Positions 1 through 8,505 of a stretch of 64,000 nt of DNA are shown here, piece after piece. Source of the stretch: Actinoalloteichus caeruleus DSM 43889 (GTDB lineage Bacteria > Actinomycetota > Actinomycetes > Mycobacteriales > Pseudonocardiaceae); assembly GCF_000429185.2 (NCBI RefSeq), contig NZ_AUBJ02000001.1, forward strand, positions 1,054,001 through 1,118,000. The letters run 5' to 3'. Position numbers and translations under genes: made by a program. The stretch's first letter is position 1, and each line of letters begins with the position of its first letter. The notes beneath the pieces were generated by a model, which made no database searches, had not been told where the DNA came from, and worked only from the letters and a program-made list of their open reading frames with translations.

Positions 1-465
<465 letters not shown>

Positions 466-1595
466 CAGTGGCCCTCGCTCGTCGCCAGCCCACCGTCGGC
501 ATTCGGTGTCGGGGTGCCGCGTTCGCCGGAGGGCGGGCCGGCACCGGCCGGGAGGAATCGCCACCGCGAGCTCGTTCGGGGAACGGCCAAGGGAAACGTC
601 CGGACGACCGGCCGCCCGCGGCGACGGGGAAGGACGCTGGCGGGAACGGCCCCCTCGGTGGTGGCGCGGGTCGGGGCGAACGGCGGCCTGCGCGACTCGC
701 CGACTCCGCCTCGGTGGACGCGTGCCGCGACTCGCGCACGGGGGTGGCGAGTGCGCCGACGAACGGGAGCAGCGGCGATAACCGCCGTCCCCCGCATCCC
801 GGCACCTCGTCCTGATCGGGGATGGGGCACCGAGGGGAGGTCATCCGGGCCGGGGCTGGGAGCACCTGGCTCACCGTCCCGCCCCGGGGTGCCTCGTGGT
901 CGGCCCCCCGACCGGGATTCCCCGTCGACCCCCTCGGGGACGGGCGCCGCCTCACCCGGACTCGAACCTCCGTGGTGGGATTCGTCGCGTGATGGCAGTC
1001 CCTGCCCGATCACCGGTTCCGAATTCATTTGTGATCCCCCATGTTGATTCGCGCGTCCCCCGAACGCGCGGTTTCGTTCCCGACGGCCACCCCCGCTCAC
1101 CGCGGGCGAAGCACAGCGCGGTGACCGCACGGGTCAACATCTGTCCGAGCGCGGTCCCGATGCGGGCTGGCCATCGAGCCGGCTCAGATTATCAATTTCC
1201 GAAAGCCTGACAAGTCGGCATTCGGCCCAACGGTGGACCACATTCCCGCATTTTCCGGGAACGAACCCCCACGAATATGGGTTGCTGATTCACGGGCATC
1301 GCGCGAATACAGGTTCGTCGGTATTTTTCCGAGGTCGTCGACGATGGTCCGGACGGCGGAACCCATCGCCCGCCGACCTGCGACGGCGGCGACCGGCTGG
1401 TCGGCATCCGCCGCCAGGGAAACGACCCTTCCCCCACCCGCGCCCACGCACACCCTGCGGCCCGTTCCGCGAAATCCTCCATTCTCCCACTCGGGCGGCG
1501 CCGGCTGGGGCGAATACGCCGCACGAACCGGAACCGGTGGCGGGTAGCGGCATCACCCGAAAGGCGACAACCCCGACCAGCGATACCCTGTTGTC
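466..1595. other. 1.13 kb gap between divergent carB and metB
   Basis: No coding sequence can be supported here. Open frames on both strands have arginine/proline-rich, low-complexity translations typical of antisense reading of GC-rich DNA. The stretch about 1180-1340 is clearly less GC-rich than its surroundings and is the most likely place for promoter elements of the divergent genes. No carA remnant is seen. Confidence 0.6.
1584..1589 (+). promoter_or_regulatory. -10 box for leaderless metB transcript
   Basis: TACCCT fits the actinobacterial TAnnnT -10 pattern and ends six bases before the metB ATG. No Shine-Dalgarno sequence is present in the intervening or preceding bases, so transcription probably starts at or next to the A of the ATG. 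A convincing -35 is not visible. Inference from spacing only. Confidence 0.45.
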
Positions 1596-2747
1596 ATGAC
1601 GGAAACTGACGAGTACGGTTTCGCGACCAGGGCGATCCACGCCGGCCAGGACCCCGACCCCCGGACGGGTTCGGTAATCGTGCCGATCCACGCGACGTCC
1701 ACCTACGCCCAGGACGGCGTAGGGGGCCTGCGCGGCGGTTACGAGTACAGCCGTACCGGGAATCCGACGCGTTCGGCGCTGGAGGAATGCCTTGCGGCGT
1801 TGGAGGGCGCCCGGCACGGACGGGCCTTCGCGTCCGGAATGGCGGCGACGGACACCGCGCTGCGCACGATCCTCCGACCTGGCGACCACGTGGTCATCCC
1901 CAACGACGCCTACGGGGGCACGTTCCGCCTGATGGACAAGGTGCTCGCGCGGTGGGGCGTCGAGTACACCCCGGTACCACTGGCGGACGTGGACGCCGTG
2001 CGTGCCGCCGTGCGGCCGACGACGCGGCTGCTCTGGGTGGAGACACCGACCAACCCACTGCTGCACGTCGCCGACATCGCGCTGCTGGCCGAAGTGGCGC
2101 ATGGGGCGGACGCGCGACTGCTGGTGGACAACACCTTCGCCTCGCCGTACCTGCAGAGCCCGCTGCGTCAGGGCGCGGACGTGGTGCTGCACTCCACTAC
2201 CAAGTACATCGGGGGTCACTCGGACGTGGTCGGCGGTGCGCTGGTCACCTCCGACGACGAGCTGGACGCCGGCTTCGGCTTCCTCCAGAACGCCGCCGGC
2301 GGGGTCCCCGGGCCGTTCGACGCGTGGCTGACCTTGCGGGGGATCAAGACACTCGAAGTACGGATGGAGAAGCACTCCGACAACACCGAGAGGGTGACCG
2401 AGGCCTTGCTGCGCCACCCGAAGGTGACGCACGTGTACTACCCGGGGCTGCCCGAGCATCCCGGCCACGAGATCGCGACCAAGCAGATGCGTCGCTACGG
2501 CGGCATGGTGTCGTTCACCGTCGAGGGCGGTGAGGAGGCCGCGCTGCGGGTGTGCTCCCGCACCCGGTTGTTCACCCTCGCTGAGTCCCTGGGGGGCGTC
2601 GAGTCCCTCATCGAGCACCCCGGCCGGATGACGCACCTCAGCACGGCTGGTTCGCCGCTCCAGGTTCCGGCGGATCTGGTGCGCATCTCGGTGGGTATCG
2701 AGTCGGCGGACGATCTGATCGCCGATCTCCTGGCCGCATTGAGCTGA
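1596..2747 (+). CDS. metB: cystathionine gamma-synthase / Cys-Met metabolism PLP enzyme
   Basis: A 383-aa member of the Cys/Met metabolism PLP-dependent family. MetB condenses an O-acyl-homoserine with cysteine to cystathionine in methionine synthesis; close relatives are gamma-lyases. Visible family features are the N-terminal ATRAIHAGQ stretch, YSRTGNPTR at about residues 51-59 (phosphate and substrate binding from the neighbouring subunit), the SGMAA turn at 80-84, VETPTNP near 148-154, the cofactor Asp in LLVDNTF (about 175-181), and the Schiff-base lysine Lys203 in STTKYIGGHSD. The C-terminus has ESLGGVESLIEHP and RISVGIE. Length is normal. The ATG lacks a ribosome site and follows a -10-like box by six bases, suggesting a leaderless message. 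Synthase versus lyase cannot be settled from motifs. Confidence 0.92.
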   Translation: MTETDEYGFATRAIHAGQDPDPRTGSVIVPIHATSTYAQDGVGGLRGGYEYSRTGNPTRSALEECLAALEGARHGRAFASGMAATDTALRTILRPGDHVVIPNDAYGGTFRLMDKVLARWGVEYTPVPLADVDAVRAAVRPTTRLLWVETPTNPLLHVADIALLAEVAHGADARLLVDNTFASPYLQSPLRQGADVVLHSTTKYIGGHSDVVGGALVTSDDELDAGFGFLQNAAGGVPGPFDAWLTLRGIKTLEVRMEKHSDNTERVTEALLRHPKVTHVYYPGLPEHPGHEIATKQMRRYGGMVSFTVEGGEEAALRVCSRTRLFTLAESLGGVESLIEHPGRMTHLSTAGSPLQVPADLVRISVGIESADDLIADLLAALS

Positions 2748-3567
2748 TGGGCGACACCGGTCGGGAATGACCGCACCCCGGTGCCCCGCGCGTTGGCGTG
2801 CGCGGCGGGTGCGGTCCAGGCCGACCGGTGGGGGCGTGCCGGCGATGTTCCCGGTCGGGGCCAGGTGGGGTTCACCCTCGGCGAGCACCAGAGCCGGCCG
2901 GTGGCGCGGCGCGCGATCGTTCGCCGGTCGGTCATGCCCCGACGGTGGCCGCGTCCCCCGAGGTCGGGTTCGACCGGGACGGGGCACGGCCAGGGAGGTG
3001 CCTTCCCCGCAGCCTCCTGGCCAACCCCTGGTTGCTCCCGTCACCCGGCTGGGCGCGGCCGGGTCCTCCCCCGACGTGCGTTCGTCGCGGGGTCGTTCCT
3101 GCCCTTGACGCGTACGTCGAAAGGGTACGAGCCGCGGTGGTCACGTTCATCCGGTGACGCGTTCGTCGTGTCCTGTCCAGGACCTCCTCCTCAGCGAGGT
3201 GACGGCCCGAGCACTTCGGCTCGGCGAGTTCCTCGGAGCCGCCCTGTCGGCGGGTCAGTGGAGCGTGGGGGCTGGCAAGTGGGGAATGTCCTCGACGTGA
3301 GCGTGGTTGGGGATGATGGGTCACGGGTGATTGATTTCATTCATGACTGAAGCCATAGTGAATGACGGATTGATGGCCGTCGTGGTCACGCCCCGTGCGC
3401 ACGCACGTCGGGTGGAGGGAGCGGGGACGTGGCGCCGACCTCGCCACCGCGCCCCGGGCACCTCGCCCCGCTCGGAACCCGTCGTACCCGCGTCCCTGCC
3501 TGGTCCTCCTACCCCCAGGGGCCGCGTGCCCTACCGGGCCCGTCGCCGCGGTAGCAGGGTCGTCGTC
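2748..3567. other. 820-bp gap upstream of the Atu4866-domain gene
   Basis: No supportable gene. Just after metB there is a weak stem (CGGTC/GACCG around 2757-2772) that could help termination. The first 500 bp is uniformly GC-rich; 3290-3370 is an AT-richer island holding an inverted repeat, described separately. Confidence 0.5.
3337..3365. promoter_or_regulatory. inverted repeat in AT-richer island
   Basis: Perfect 7-bp arms TCATTCA (3337-3343) and TGAATGA (3359-3365) separated by 15 bases, in the least GC-rich part of the gap, about 200 bp before the Atu4866-domain gene. It could be an operator or a hairpin in a leader. No matching regulator is adjacent. Confidence 0.25.
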
Positions 3568-4326
3568 ATGACCTCCACACCGAACACCTGGACCGCGGCC
3601 GACCTCGACGCGGTGCTCACGGGCACGGGACGACCCGTCCTCATCACCGACGCCACGATCCTCACCTCCGACCCGGTGATCGGCACCCTCACCCGGGCCG
3701 ACCTGCTCGTCGGCGGTGATCTCGTCGTCGGCGTGGGCCCCGGCATCGTTCGCGCCGCCGACGACGACGGCGCCATCGTCATCCAGGCCACCGGCACCAC
3801 CCTCGTCCCGAGCGTGCTCGACACGACCGCCCCGATCGGGCTCGTGGACCGCGCCGCACTGGTTGGCGCGCTGGTCCCCGGCGGGGCCGCCGACTTCGCC
3901 GTGCTCGACGACGCCGACGCACCGGACCTCGCCTCGGCCGCCCGGACCCTGCTGGCGGCACCGGAACGCACCCGAGCGGTGTTCCGGCGGGGCGTGCCGG
4001 TCGCGTGGGACGGCCACCGGATCGGTCCCGGGGGCGACGACGCCGGGTCGGGTCTCGCCGAGGCGCCGGTCGACCCGGCCAGGGTGGGTGTCTGGATCGA
4101 CACCGAGGACTTCCTCCACCAGGAGTTGACCGCCGAGGGCCGTTACGACGAGACGCGAGGTGGTCGGACGCACGCGTTCGAGGGGCGGTACTGGGTTCGG
4201 GGCGACCGGATCGACTACCTCGACGACCTCGGGTTCTGGGCGTTCGGTGAGTTCGACGGCGACACGCTCCACCACGCGGGTTACACGCTGCGTCGGAAGC
4301 CGGCGGAGGGCGGGACCGACCGGTGA
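3568..4326 (+). CDS. Atu4866-domain protein with amidohydrolase-like N-terminal fragment
   Basis: A 252-aa protein with two parts. The C-terminal 75 residues match the small beta-barrel family first seen in Agrobacterium Atu4866: a VGVWID opening, then GRYDE.RG, F.GRYWV.GD.IDY.DD.GFWA.GEF, and HHAGYTLRR at the end. The N-terminal half (PVLITDATILT, VVGVGPGI, GTTLVPSVLD, then a C-terminal-type GGAADFAVLD stretch) looks like the composite beta-sandwich that frames amidohydrolase enzymes, but the metal-binding barrel with its HxH motif, which should lie between these pieces, is absent. No enzymatic function can therefore be assigned. The start is taken at 3568, where the MTSTPNTW sequence begins; the open frame extends upstream to 3331 but that part is low-complexity and Arg-rich. 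A poor ribosome site (CAGGG) precedes it. Confidence 0.75.
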   Translation: MTSTPNTWTAADLDAVLTGTGRPVLITDATILTSDPVIGTLTRADLLVGGDLVVGVGPGIVRAADDDGAIVIQATGTTLVPSVLDTTAPIGLVDRAALVGALVPGGAADFAVLDDADAPDLASAARTLLAAPERTRAVFRRGVPVAWDGHRIGPGGDDAGSGLAEAPVDPARVGVWIDTEDFLHQELTAEGRYDETRGGRTHAFEGRYWVRGDRIDYLDDLGFWAFGEFDGDTLHHAGYTLRRKPAEGGTDR

Positions 4327-4474
4327 CGCGTCAGGCCGACCCCGTCCTCGCCGTCATCGCCAGGAGGGTTGGCGGTAGCTCGCTGGGGAACGTTCTGGCG
4401 GTGGGCAGCGGTGCCCGGAACGGTTCCTCGACCGGACCGCGACGGCTCGCCCTCGCGGGCGGCGGTGCCGGCGG

Positions 4475-4495
4475 GGCCCGATCTAGGGTCGGGCC
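4475..4495. terminator. bidirectional hairpin between convergent genes
   Basis: Arms GGCCCGA (4475-4481) and TCGGGCC (4489-4495) with a 7-base loop form a perfect stem that overlaps the stop codon of the minus-strand PadR gene and lies 150 bp after the plus-strand Atu4866-domain gene. The position between converging genes fits a shared terminator. There is no run of T residues, as is common in actinobacteria. Confidence 0.4.
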
Positions 4496-5073
4496 TGGTC
4501 GCGGCGCCCATGCTCGCGCGAAGTCCGGGCTTGGTCGGGTGGTGTGCCGTCCAGGCGCTCGGCGTGGTCGCGGAACCAGTCCAGCATGAACTGGAGCGAG
4601 GCGATGCCGTAGGCGAGGGTGGCGCGCTGGCTGGCCGCGACCTCGGTGAGTCCTTCCGGGACTTTCACCGTGTCGAGCTGTTCGTCGAGTCGTGAGAACT
4701 TCGCCAGATCATGTTCGACGCGCGCCTCGATGCGGCGGAGGACGGCCACCCGTTCCGAGGGCTCGACGAGGCCGAGGAAGTAGAGCCGGGACAGCGCGGC
4801 GCTCTCCAGATCCCGTCCGGCCAGCTCCCCCGTCATCCACGCGCGGAACTCCCGCCGACCGGCTTCGGTCACCTGGTACGTCTTCTTGCCCCGGCCCCCG
4901 GTCTGGGTGCTGGCCACCTCGACGAGCTCCCGGGTGAGCAAGCCGTCGAGCGCGCGTTTGATGCTGCCGGAGCTGGCGCTGTAGAAGAGCGTCACGCTGG
5001 CCTCGAACGCCCTGACGAGGGCGTAGAAGCTCTGCGGGGCGATCAGCAACAGCCCGAGGATGACGTGTGCCAT
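4483..5073 (-). CDS. PadR-family transcriptional repressor
   Basis: A 196-aa regulator. Residues 1-80 are the winged helix of the PadR family: it begins MAHVILGLL, has GSIKRALDGLLTRELVEV (recognition-helix region) and the wing QTGGRGKKTYQVTEAGRREF. Residues about 85-175 are the alpha-helical dimerisation domain (Vir_act_alpha type), rich in Leu/Glu/Arg. The ATG at 5073 has no ribosome site but follows a TAGACT -10 box by seven bases. It is divergent from a serine hydrolase gene, and a long palindrome in the 93-bp intergenic region overlaps both promoters, so it probably represses itself and the hydrolase. Ligand unknown. Confidence 0.9.
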   Translation of the reverse strand: MAHVILGLLLIAPQSFYALVRAFEASVTLFYSASSGSIKRALDGLLTRELVEVASTQTGGRGKKTYQVTEAGRREFRAWMTGELAGRDLESAALSRLYFLGLVEPSERVAVLRRIEARVEHDLAKFSRLDEQLDTVKVPEGLTEVAASQRATLAYGIASLQFMLDWFRDHAERLDGTPPDQARTSREHGRRDQARP

Positions 5074-5080
5074 GGCGGGC

Positions 5081-5086
5081 AGTCTA
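5081..5086 (-). promoter_or_regulatory. -10 box for leaderless padR transcript
   Basis: TAGACT (read on the minus strand) fits TAnnnT and sits seven bases before the PadR ATG, with no Shine-Dalgarno sequence between. The region where a -35 element would fall is covered by the 35-bp palindrome, which suits autorepression. Confidence 0.4.
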
Positions 5087-5096
5087 GCCGTTTGAC

Positions 5097-5131
5097 TCTC
5101 TTAGACATATCTACTAGACATGTCTAAGAGA
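5097..5131. promoter_or_regulatory. 35-bp PadR operator palindrome
   Basis: Perfect 12-bp arms TCTCTTAGACAT (5097-5108) and ATGTCTAAGAGA (5120-5131) flank an 11-base centre that contains a further shorter palindrome, AGACATGTCT (5116-5125). It is an AT-rich island in GC-rich DNA. A sigma70-like pair TAGACA (5102-5107) and TAAGAG (5125-5130) with 17-base spacing, facing the serine hydrolase gene, lies wholly inside it. PadR proteins bind ATGT/ACAT-containing dyads, so this is the probable operator for the adjacent regulator. Confidence 0.75.
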
Positions 5132-5166
5132 TACGTCCGTGCCAGGGCAAACCAGAGGAGTTCGCC

Positions 5167-6306
5167 GTGCCATCCCCACTCGCGACGCGATCCGCCCCCG
5201 ACAACTCGGTCACCGCTGAGGTCGCGGCGCGGTTGACACGGCTGGTGCGGACTCTCGTCGCGCGCCGCCGGGTACACCACGTCAGCGCCGCGGTCGAGTC
5301 CGGCGACGGGAAGCTCCGCTGGTCGGGCGCCTGCGCTCCCGCCAGCGACGAGCCCGTACCGCGTCGTGACAGCCCGTTCTTCGCCGCGAGCATCACCAAA
5401 CGGTTCGTCATCGCGCTCGTGCTCCAGGCGCACGAGCGCGGCGAACTGGAACTGTCCGCGCCGATCACCAACTACCTGCCCGTGGAGACCACCGCCGGAC
5501 TCCACGTGTTCCGGGGGACGGAGCGGACACCGGAGATCACCGTTCGCCACCTGGCGAGCCACACGTCCGGGCTCCCCGACCACTTCGGGAAGCGGCGCTC
5601 GGGCCCCGGCCTGGCTGAGCACCTCCGCGCCGGTCGGGACCAGGCGTGGACGTTCGAGGACATGCTGCGGGTCGTCCGGGAGCAGCAGCGCCCGCGTTTC
5701 GCGCCACAGGACCTGTCGGCCCCCCGGCAGAAGGCCCGCTACTCCGACACCGGCTTCCAACTGCTGATCCGCATCCTGGAGGCGGTGACCGGGCGGCCGT
5801 TCGCCGATCTCCTCGCGGACCGGATCACCACCCCGCTCCGCCTCACCCGCACGTGGCTCCCCGGTTACCCCCGGCTGGACACGCACACGGGACCGCCGCT
5901 GCCGCTCCACTCCGGTCGACGCCGCGTCGAAGTCCCCTCGCTGATCGAGTCCAGCAACGACCTGATCAGCACCAACCACGATCTCCTCACCTTCCAGCGG
6001 GCCCTGCTGGCCGGCGAGGTCCTCGACCACGCCCGGTCCGTGGACCTCCTGACCGAGCGGCGGAACCGGCTCCGCGACATCCCGGTCCTCCGGTACGGGC
6101 TCGGCACCATGGTCTACACGGTGGGACGGCTGATGACCGCGGGGAGGCCGCCCCTCACTCTCGTGGGCCACTCGGGAGCCACGGGGACCTGGTTGTTCCA
6201 CTGCCCGGAACTCGACCTCCACCTGGCCGGCACCGTCGACCAGGTCTCCGGACAGGCCCTCCCCTTCCAGCTCATGGCACGGATGCTGCACGCCTGGCGA
6301 GCATGA
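5167..6306 (+). CDS. serine hydrolase, class C beta-lactamase / esterase family
   Basis: A 379-aa serine hydrolase of the beta-lactamase/transpeptidase-like fold (Pfam Beta-lactamase type). Motifs in order: SxxK as SITK (Ser75-Lys78) in FFAASITKRF; LASHTSGLPDHF around 129-140; YxN-like YSD (Tyr192-Asp194); and a HxG-type GHSG (His335-Gly337) replacing KTG, a pattern found in esterases and D-amino peptidases as well as class C enzymes. No signal peptide or transmembrane segment is visible, so it is likely cytoplasmic and probably not a true penicillinase. The GTG start at 5167 has a strong AGAGGAG six bases upstream. Control by the divergent PadR repressor is inferred from the palindrome in the shared promoter region. 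Substrate unknown. Confidence 0.88.
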   Translation: MPSPLATRSAPDNSVTAEVAARLTRLVRTLVARRRVHHVSAAVESGDGKLRWSGACAPASDEPVPRRDSPFFAASITKRFVIALVLQAHERGELELSAPITNYLPVETTAGLHVFRGTERTPEITVRHLASHTSGLPDHFGKRRSGPGLAEHLRAGRDQAWTFEDMLRVVREQQRPRFAPQDLSAPRQKARYSDTGFQLLIRILEAVTGRPFADLLADRITTPLRLTRTWLPGYPRLDTHTGPPLPLHSGRRRVEVPSLIESSNDLISTNHDLLTFQRALLAGEVLDHARSVDLLTERRNRLRDIPVLRYGLGTMVYTVGRLMTAGRPPLTLVGHSGATGTWLFHCPELDLHLAGTVDQVSGQALPFQLMARMLHAWRA

Positions 6307-6958
6307 CCGGCGCTCTGGCAGCGGAGGAACGCCTCACCCTTCGACCGGTTCGCCGGAACGGGCACCTCTGTCCCACGCGGGCACACCGTCCGAGGGATGC
6401 TCGGCCAGCGCCCGCCGAGCCTGGAGCCAAGGGACTGACCTCGACACGACATGCCCCGCGGCCGCACCGGGTGCTCCCCCATCTCCCGGACTGGGGCCGT
6501 GGCGGACCAGGTCCCCCACCACGTACGGCCGCGCCCCAGTCCTCGTTGCCGAGCACACCGCCCGCCACGGGACCTCGCGGCAGCCACACCCGCGCCCAAC
6601 CGCGAAGGCATCAGGTGCGCCGGCTTCCTCGACCGCTGCCACGTCCGTGCCGAACCCGCTCGCGGGGCCGGGTCGCGTACGCCGCTCCGGGTGCCGTCGA
6701 GGTCGGTGGACGTCGGCGCCGGGCGTCCCTCCAGGTGACGACACACCCTGCCCGGTACTCGCCCGCTCCTCGGCCGGGAGTGGGCAGGGCAGGCTCCTGG
6801 TTCCCGAGGAGGCGGCTTCAAGCGTGCCTCCCCGGGCCGGCGCGGAAGTCCACCAACACGGGCAGAGATCAGCCGGGCTGACCACCCGTCGCCCGCTGCT
6901 CGCGACCAACCACGAACCCGGTCGATCGCGCCGGGATGGCCAGGCCGAAGACGAGCGG
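6307..6958. other. 652-bp gap between convergent genes
   Basis: No gene can be supported. The only structure seen is the hairpin at 6746-6789. Confidence 0.6.
6746..6789. terminator. candidate terminator stem between convergent genes
   Basis: CCCTGCCC (6746-6753) pairs perfectly with GGGCAGGG (6782-6789); the stem can be extended inward by ACTC/GAGT after a three-base bulge. It lies after both the plus-strand serine hydrolase and the minus-strand methyltransferase. No T-tract. Confidence 0.35.
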
Positions 6959-7948
6959 TCAGGTCGTCGGTGCCGGCCGGGCGAGCACCACGGTGAAGCG
7001 TGCGTGATCGACATCCACGAAGCGGATATCCGTGTACCCGGCGTCGGCGCACACGCGCCGGTAGTCGCTCTCGCCGTGCGCATCACCGGCCGTGGTGGCG
7101 ACGAGCATCTGGACGCCGAACGCGGCACCGACCGGGCCGTGGTCACGAAGCCAGGACGCGATGGCCACCTGGCCGTCGGGAGCGAGCACGTCACGCAGTC
7201 GGTTGAGGAGATCCCGGACCTGGTCGAGTGGGAAGAGGTTCGTGAGGTTGCCGCACAGGACCAGGTCGAAGGGCCCTGGGGCCAGGTCGGTGACGGCGTC
7301 GGCGGCGACGAGTTCGACACCGGCGGCGGCGGAGCGTCCGTCCGCCCTCGCCAACTCGATGACCCCGGGCAGATCCTGCATCGTGGTGATGCAACCGCGC
7401 CGGGCGAACTCCCGGGCGTAGGCGCCGTGCCCACCACCGAGGTCCAACACGTGGGCGCTGTCCCGATCACCGGTCCGTGGCCGCCACCCGTCCAGGCAGG
7501 TGTCCACGACAGCGCTGACGAAAGGACGACCGGCTGATTCCAGCAGGGCGAGCCCGGTCGCCGGATCCATCGGCGGCGGGGTGTCCGGCGCCGTCGCCTT
7601 CCGGTCGCGGACCCGTCGGGGCACGAGCGCGGCCCAGCGTCGGATCCACGAGCCATGCTGGGCCAGTGCCGCGCGCTCGTGCGGCTGTGGCCGATTAGGC
7701 CCCAGGGAGAAGACGTCGTGTTCGTCGACGGTGGCGTAGTGCCATCCGGCGAGGACGAACAGGACCGCCCGGACGGCGTCGGGGTCCAGGTCCCGAGCGT
7801 CGGCGATGTCCGCTGCCGTCGCGGGCAGTTCGTCGAGGATGCCGGTGGTGTGCGCCGTCTCGTAGCAGACGGCGAGCCGCCAGTCGATGAGCGCGTCGGG
7901 CGCGGCGAGCGCGGTGAGGTGCTGTGTCGAGGGTGGCTCGTTCGTCAT
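6959..7948 (-). CDS. SAM-dependent O-methyltransferase (dimerising, small-molecule type)
   Basis: A 329-aa class I methyltransferase. Residues about 10-100 form the helical dimerisation/winged-helix region typical of small-molecule O-methyltransferases of the plant and antibiotic type. The SAM-binding motif I is VLDLGGGHGAYA (about 167-178), followed by MQDLPGVIELA (motif II region) and the post-motif FDLVLCGNLTNLFPLDQV (about 225-243), with LAPDGQVAIASW after it. The usual catalytic His-Glu pair cannot be placed with confidence. The ATG at 7948 begins the MTNEPPS sequence; the frame is open further upstream but without coding character. It stands alone between a convergent hydrolase and the downstream end of the ParA operon. 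Substrate unknown; a link to the peptide cluster 12 kb away is not shown. Confidence 0.85.
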   Translation of the reverse strand: MTNEPPSTQHLTALAAPDALIDWRLAVCYETAHTTGILDELPATAADIADARDLDPDAVRAVLFVLAGWHYATVDEHDVFSLGPNRPQPHERAALAQHGSWIRRWAALVPRRVRDRKATAPDTPPPMDPATGLALLESAGRPFVSAVVDTCLDGWRPRTGDRDSAHVLDLGGGHGAYAREFARRGCITTMQDLPGVIELARADGRSAAAGVELVAADAVTDLAPGPFDLVLCGNLTNLFPLDQVRDLLNRLRDVLAPDGQVAIASWLRDHGPVGAAFGVQMLVATTAGDAHGESDYRRVCADAGYTDIRFVDVDHARFTVVLARPAPTT

Positions 7949-8505
7949 TCCGGGTCCGTCCTTCCTCGTAGGGGCCTCCGGGTGTCCCTGGCGGTCGCGG
8001 TGTCCTCGTTCCGGCGCTGCTTCGTGTCCGCTCCCGACTCGGAGCTGGTACCGGCGCCCGTCCTCCTGTCCCGACCTGGGCACATCCGCCCCACCGCGTC
8101 GGGACAGGAACCCCGTGAGCGGCCGGGGTCGTACCAGGAGAGCGGTGCTCCTGTTCCCACCAGCGGGGACGCCCTGGCTCCCAGCGACTGGCCACAGGGC
8201 TGCCTCGGCCCCGTTCGCCGAACCTGGAGGGCTGCCCGAACCCGGCCCTCTGGAGCGCCCCCTCCCCCAGAAGCGAGCACGGACTCCTACCGGCGGTCCG
8301 ATCAGGTCGTCACCTCGGATGGTCGGAGGCGTCCGCACGGCAGGGGAACGCGCGTGGCGCCACCGCTGGCCTCCGGGCCGACGCCCCGTCACCGACGAGG
8401 CGGCCCCTCCTGGTGACGAAGGCTTGGCTTGCACCCGGACGACGGTTGACCCGCACCACCCCGTGCTCCTCGACCATCGCCGGATGGGCGCCACGGAACC
8501 CTGGA
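7949..8505. other. 557-bp gap upstream of the methyltransferase
   Basis: No coding sequence supported; apparent long frames are shadows. It must contain the methyltransferase promoter and the end of the ParA operon transcript, but no clear promoter or hairpin was recognised. Confidence 0.5.

Noticed and set aside
955-1000. A T-arm-like GGTTCGAGTCC on the minus strand suggesting a tRNA
   Set aside because: The flanking bases do not form the T stem, and there is no acceptor, D or anticodon arm in the upstream 70 bases.
1184-1524. Two overlapping minus-strand frames (89 and 110 codons) upstream of metB
   Set aside because: Neither has a ribosome site or family features, and they overlap the region expected to hold promoters.
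6334-7656. A 440-codon minus-strand frame overlapping the methyltransferase
   Set aside because: It reads the methyltransferase gene in another frame; low-complexity product.
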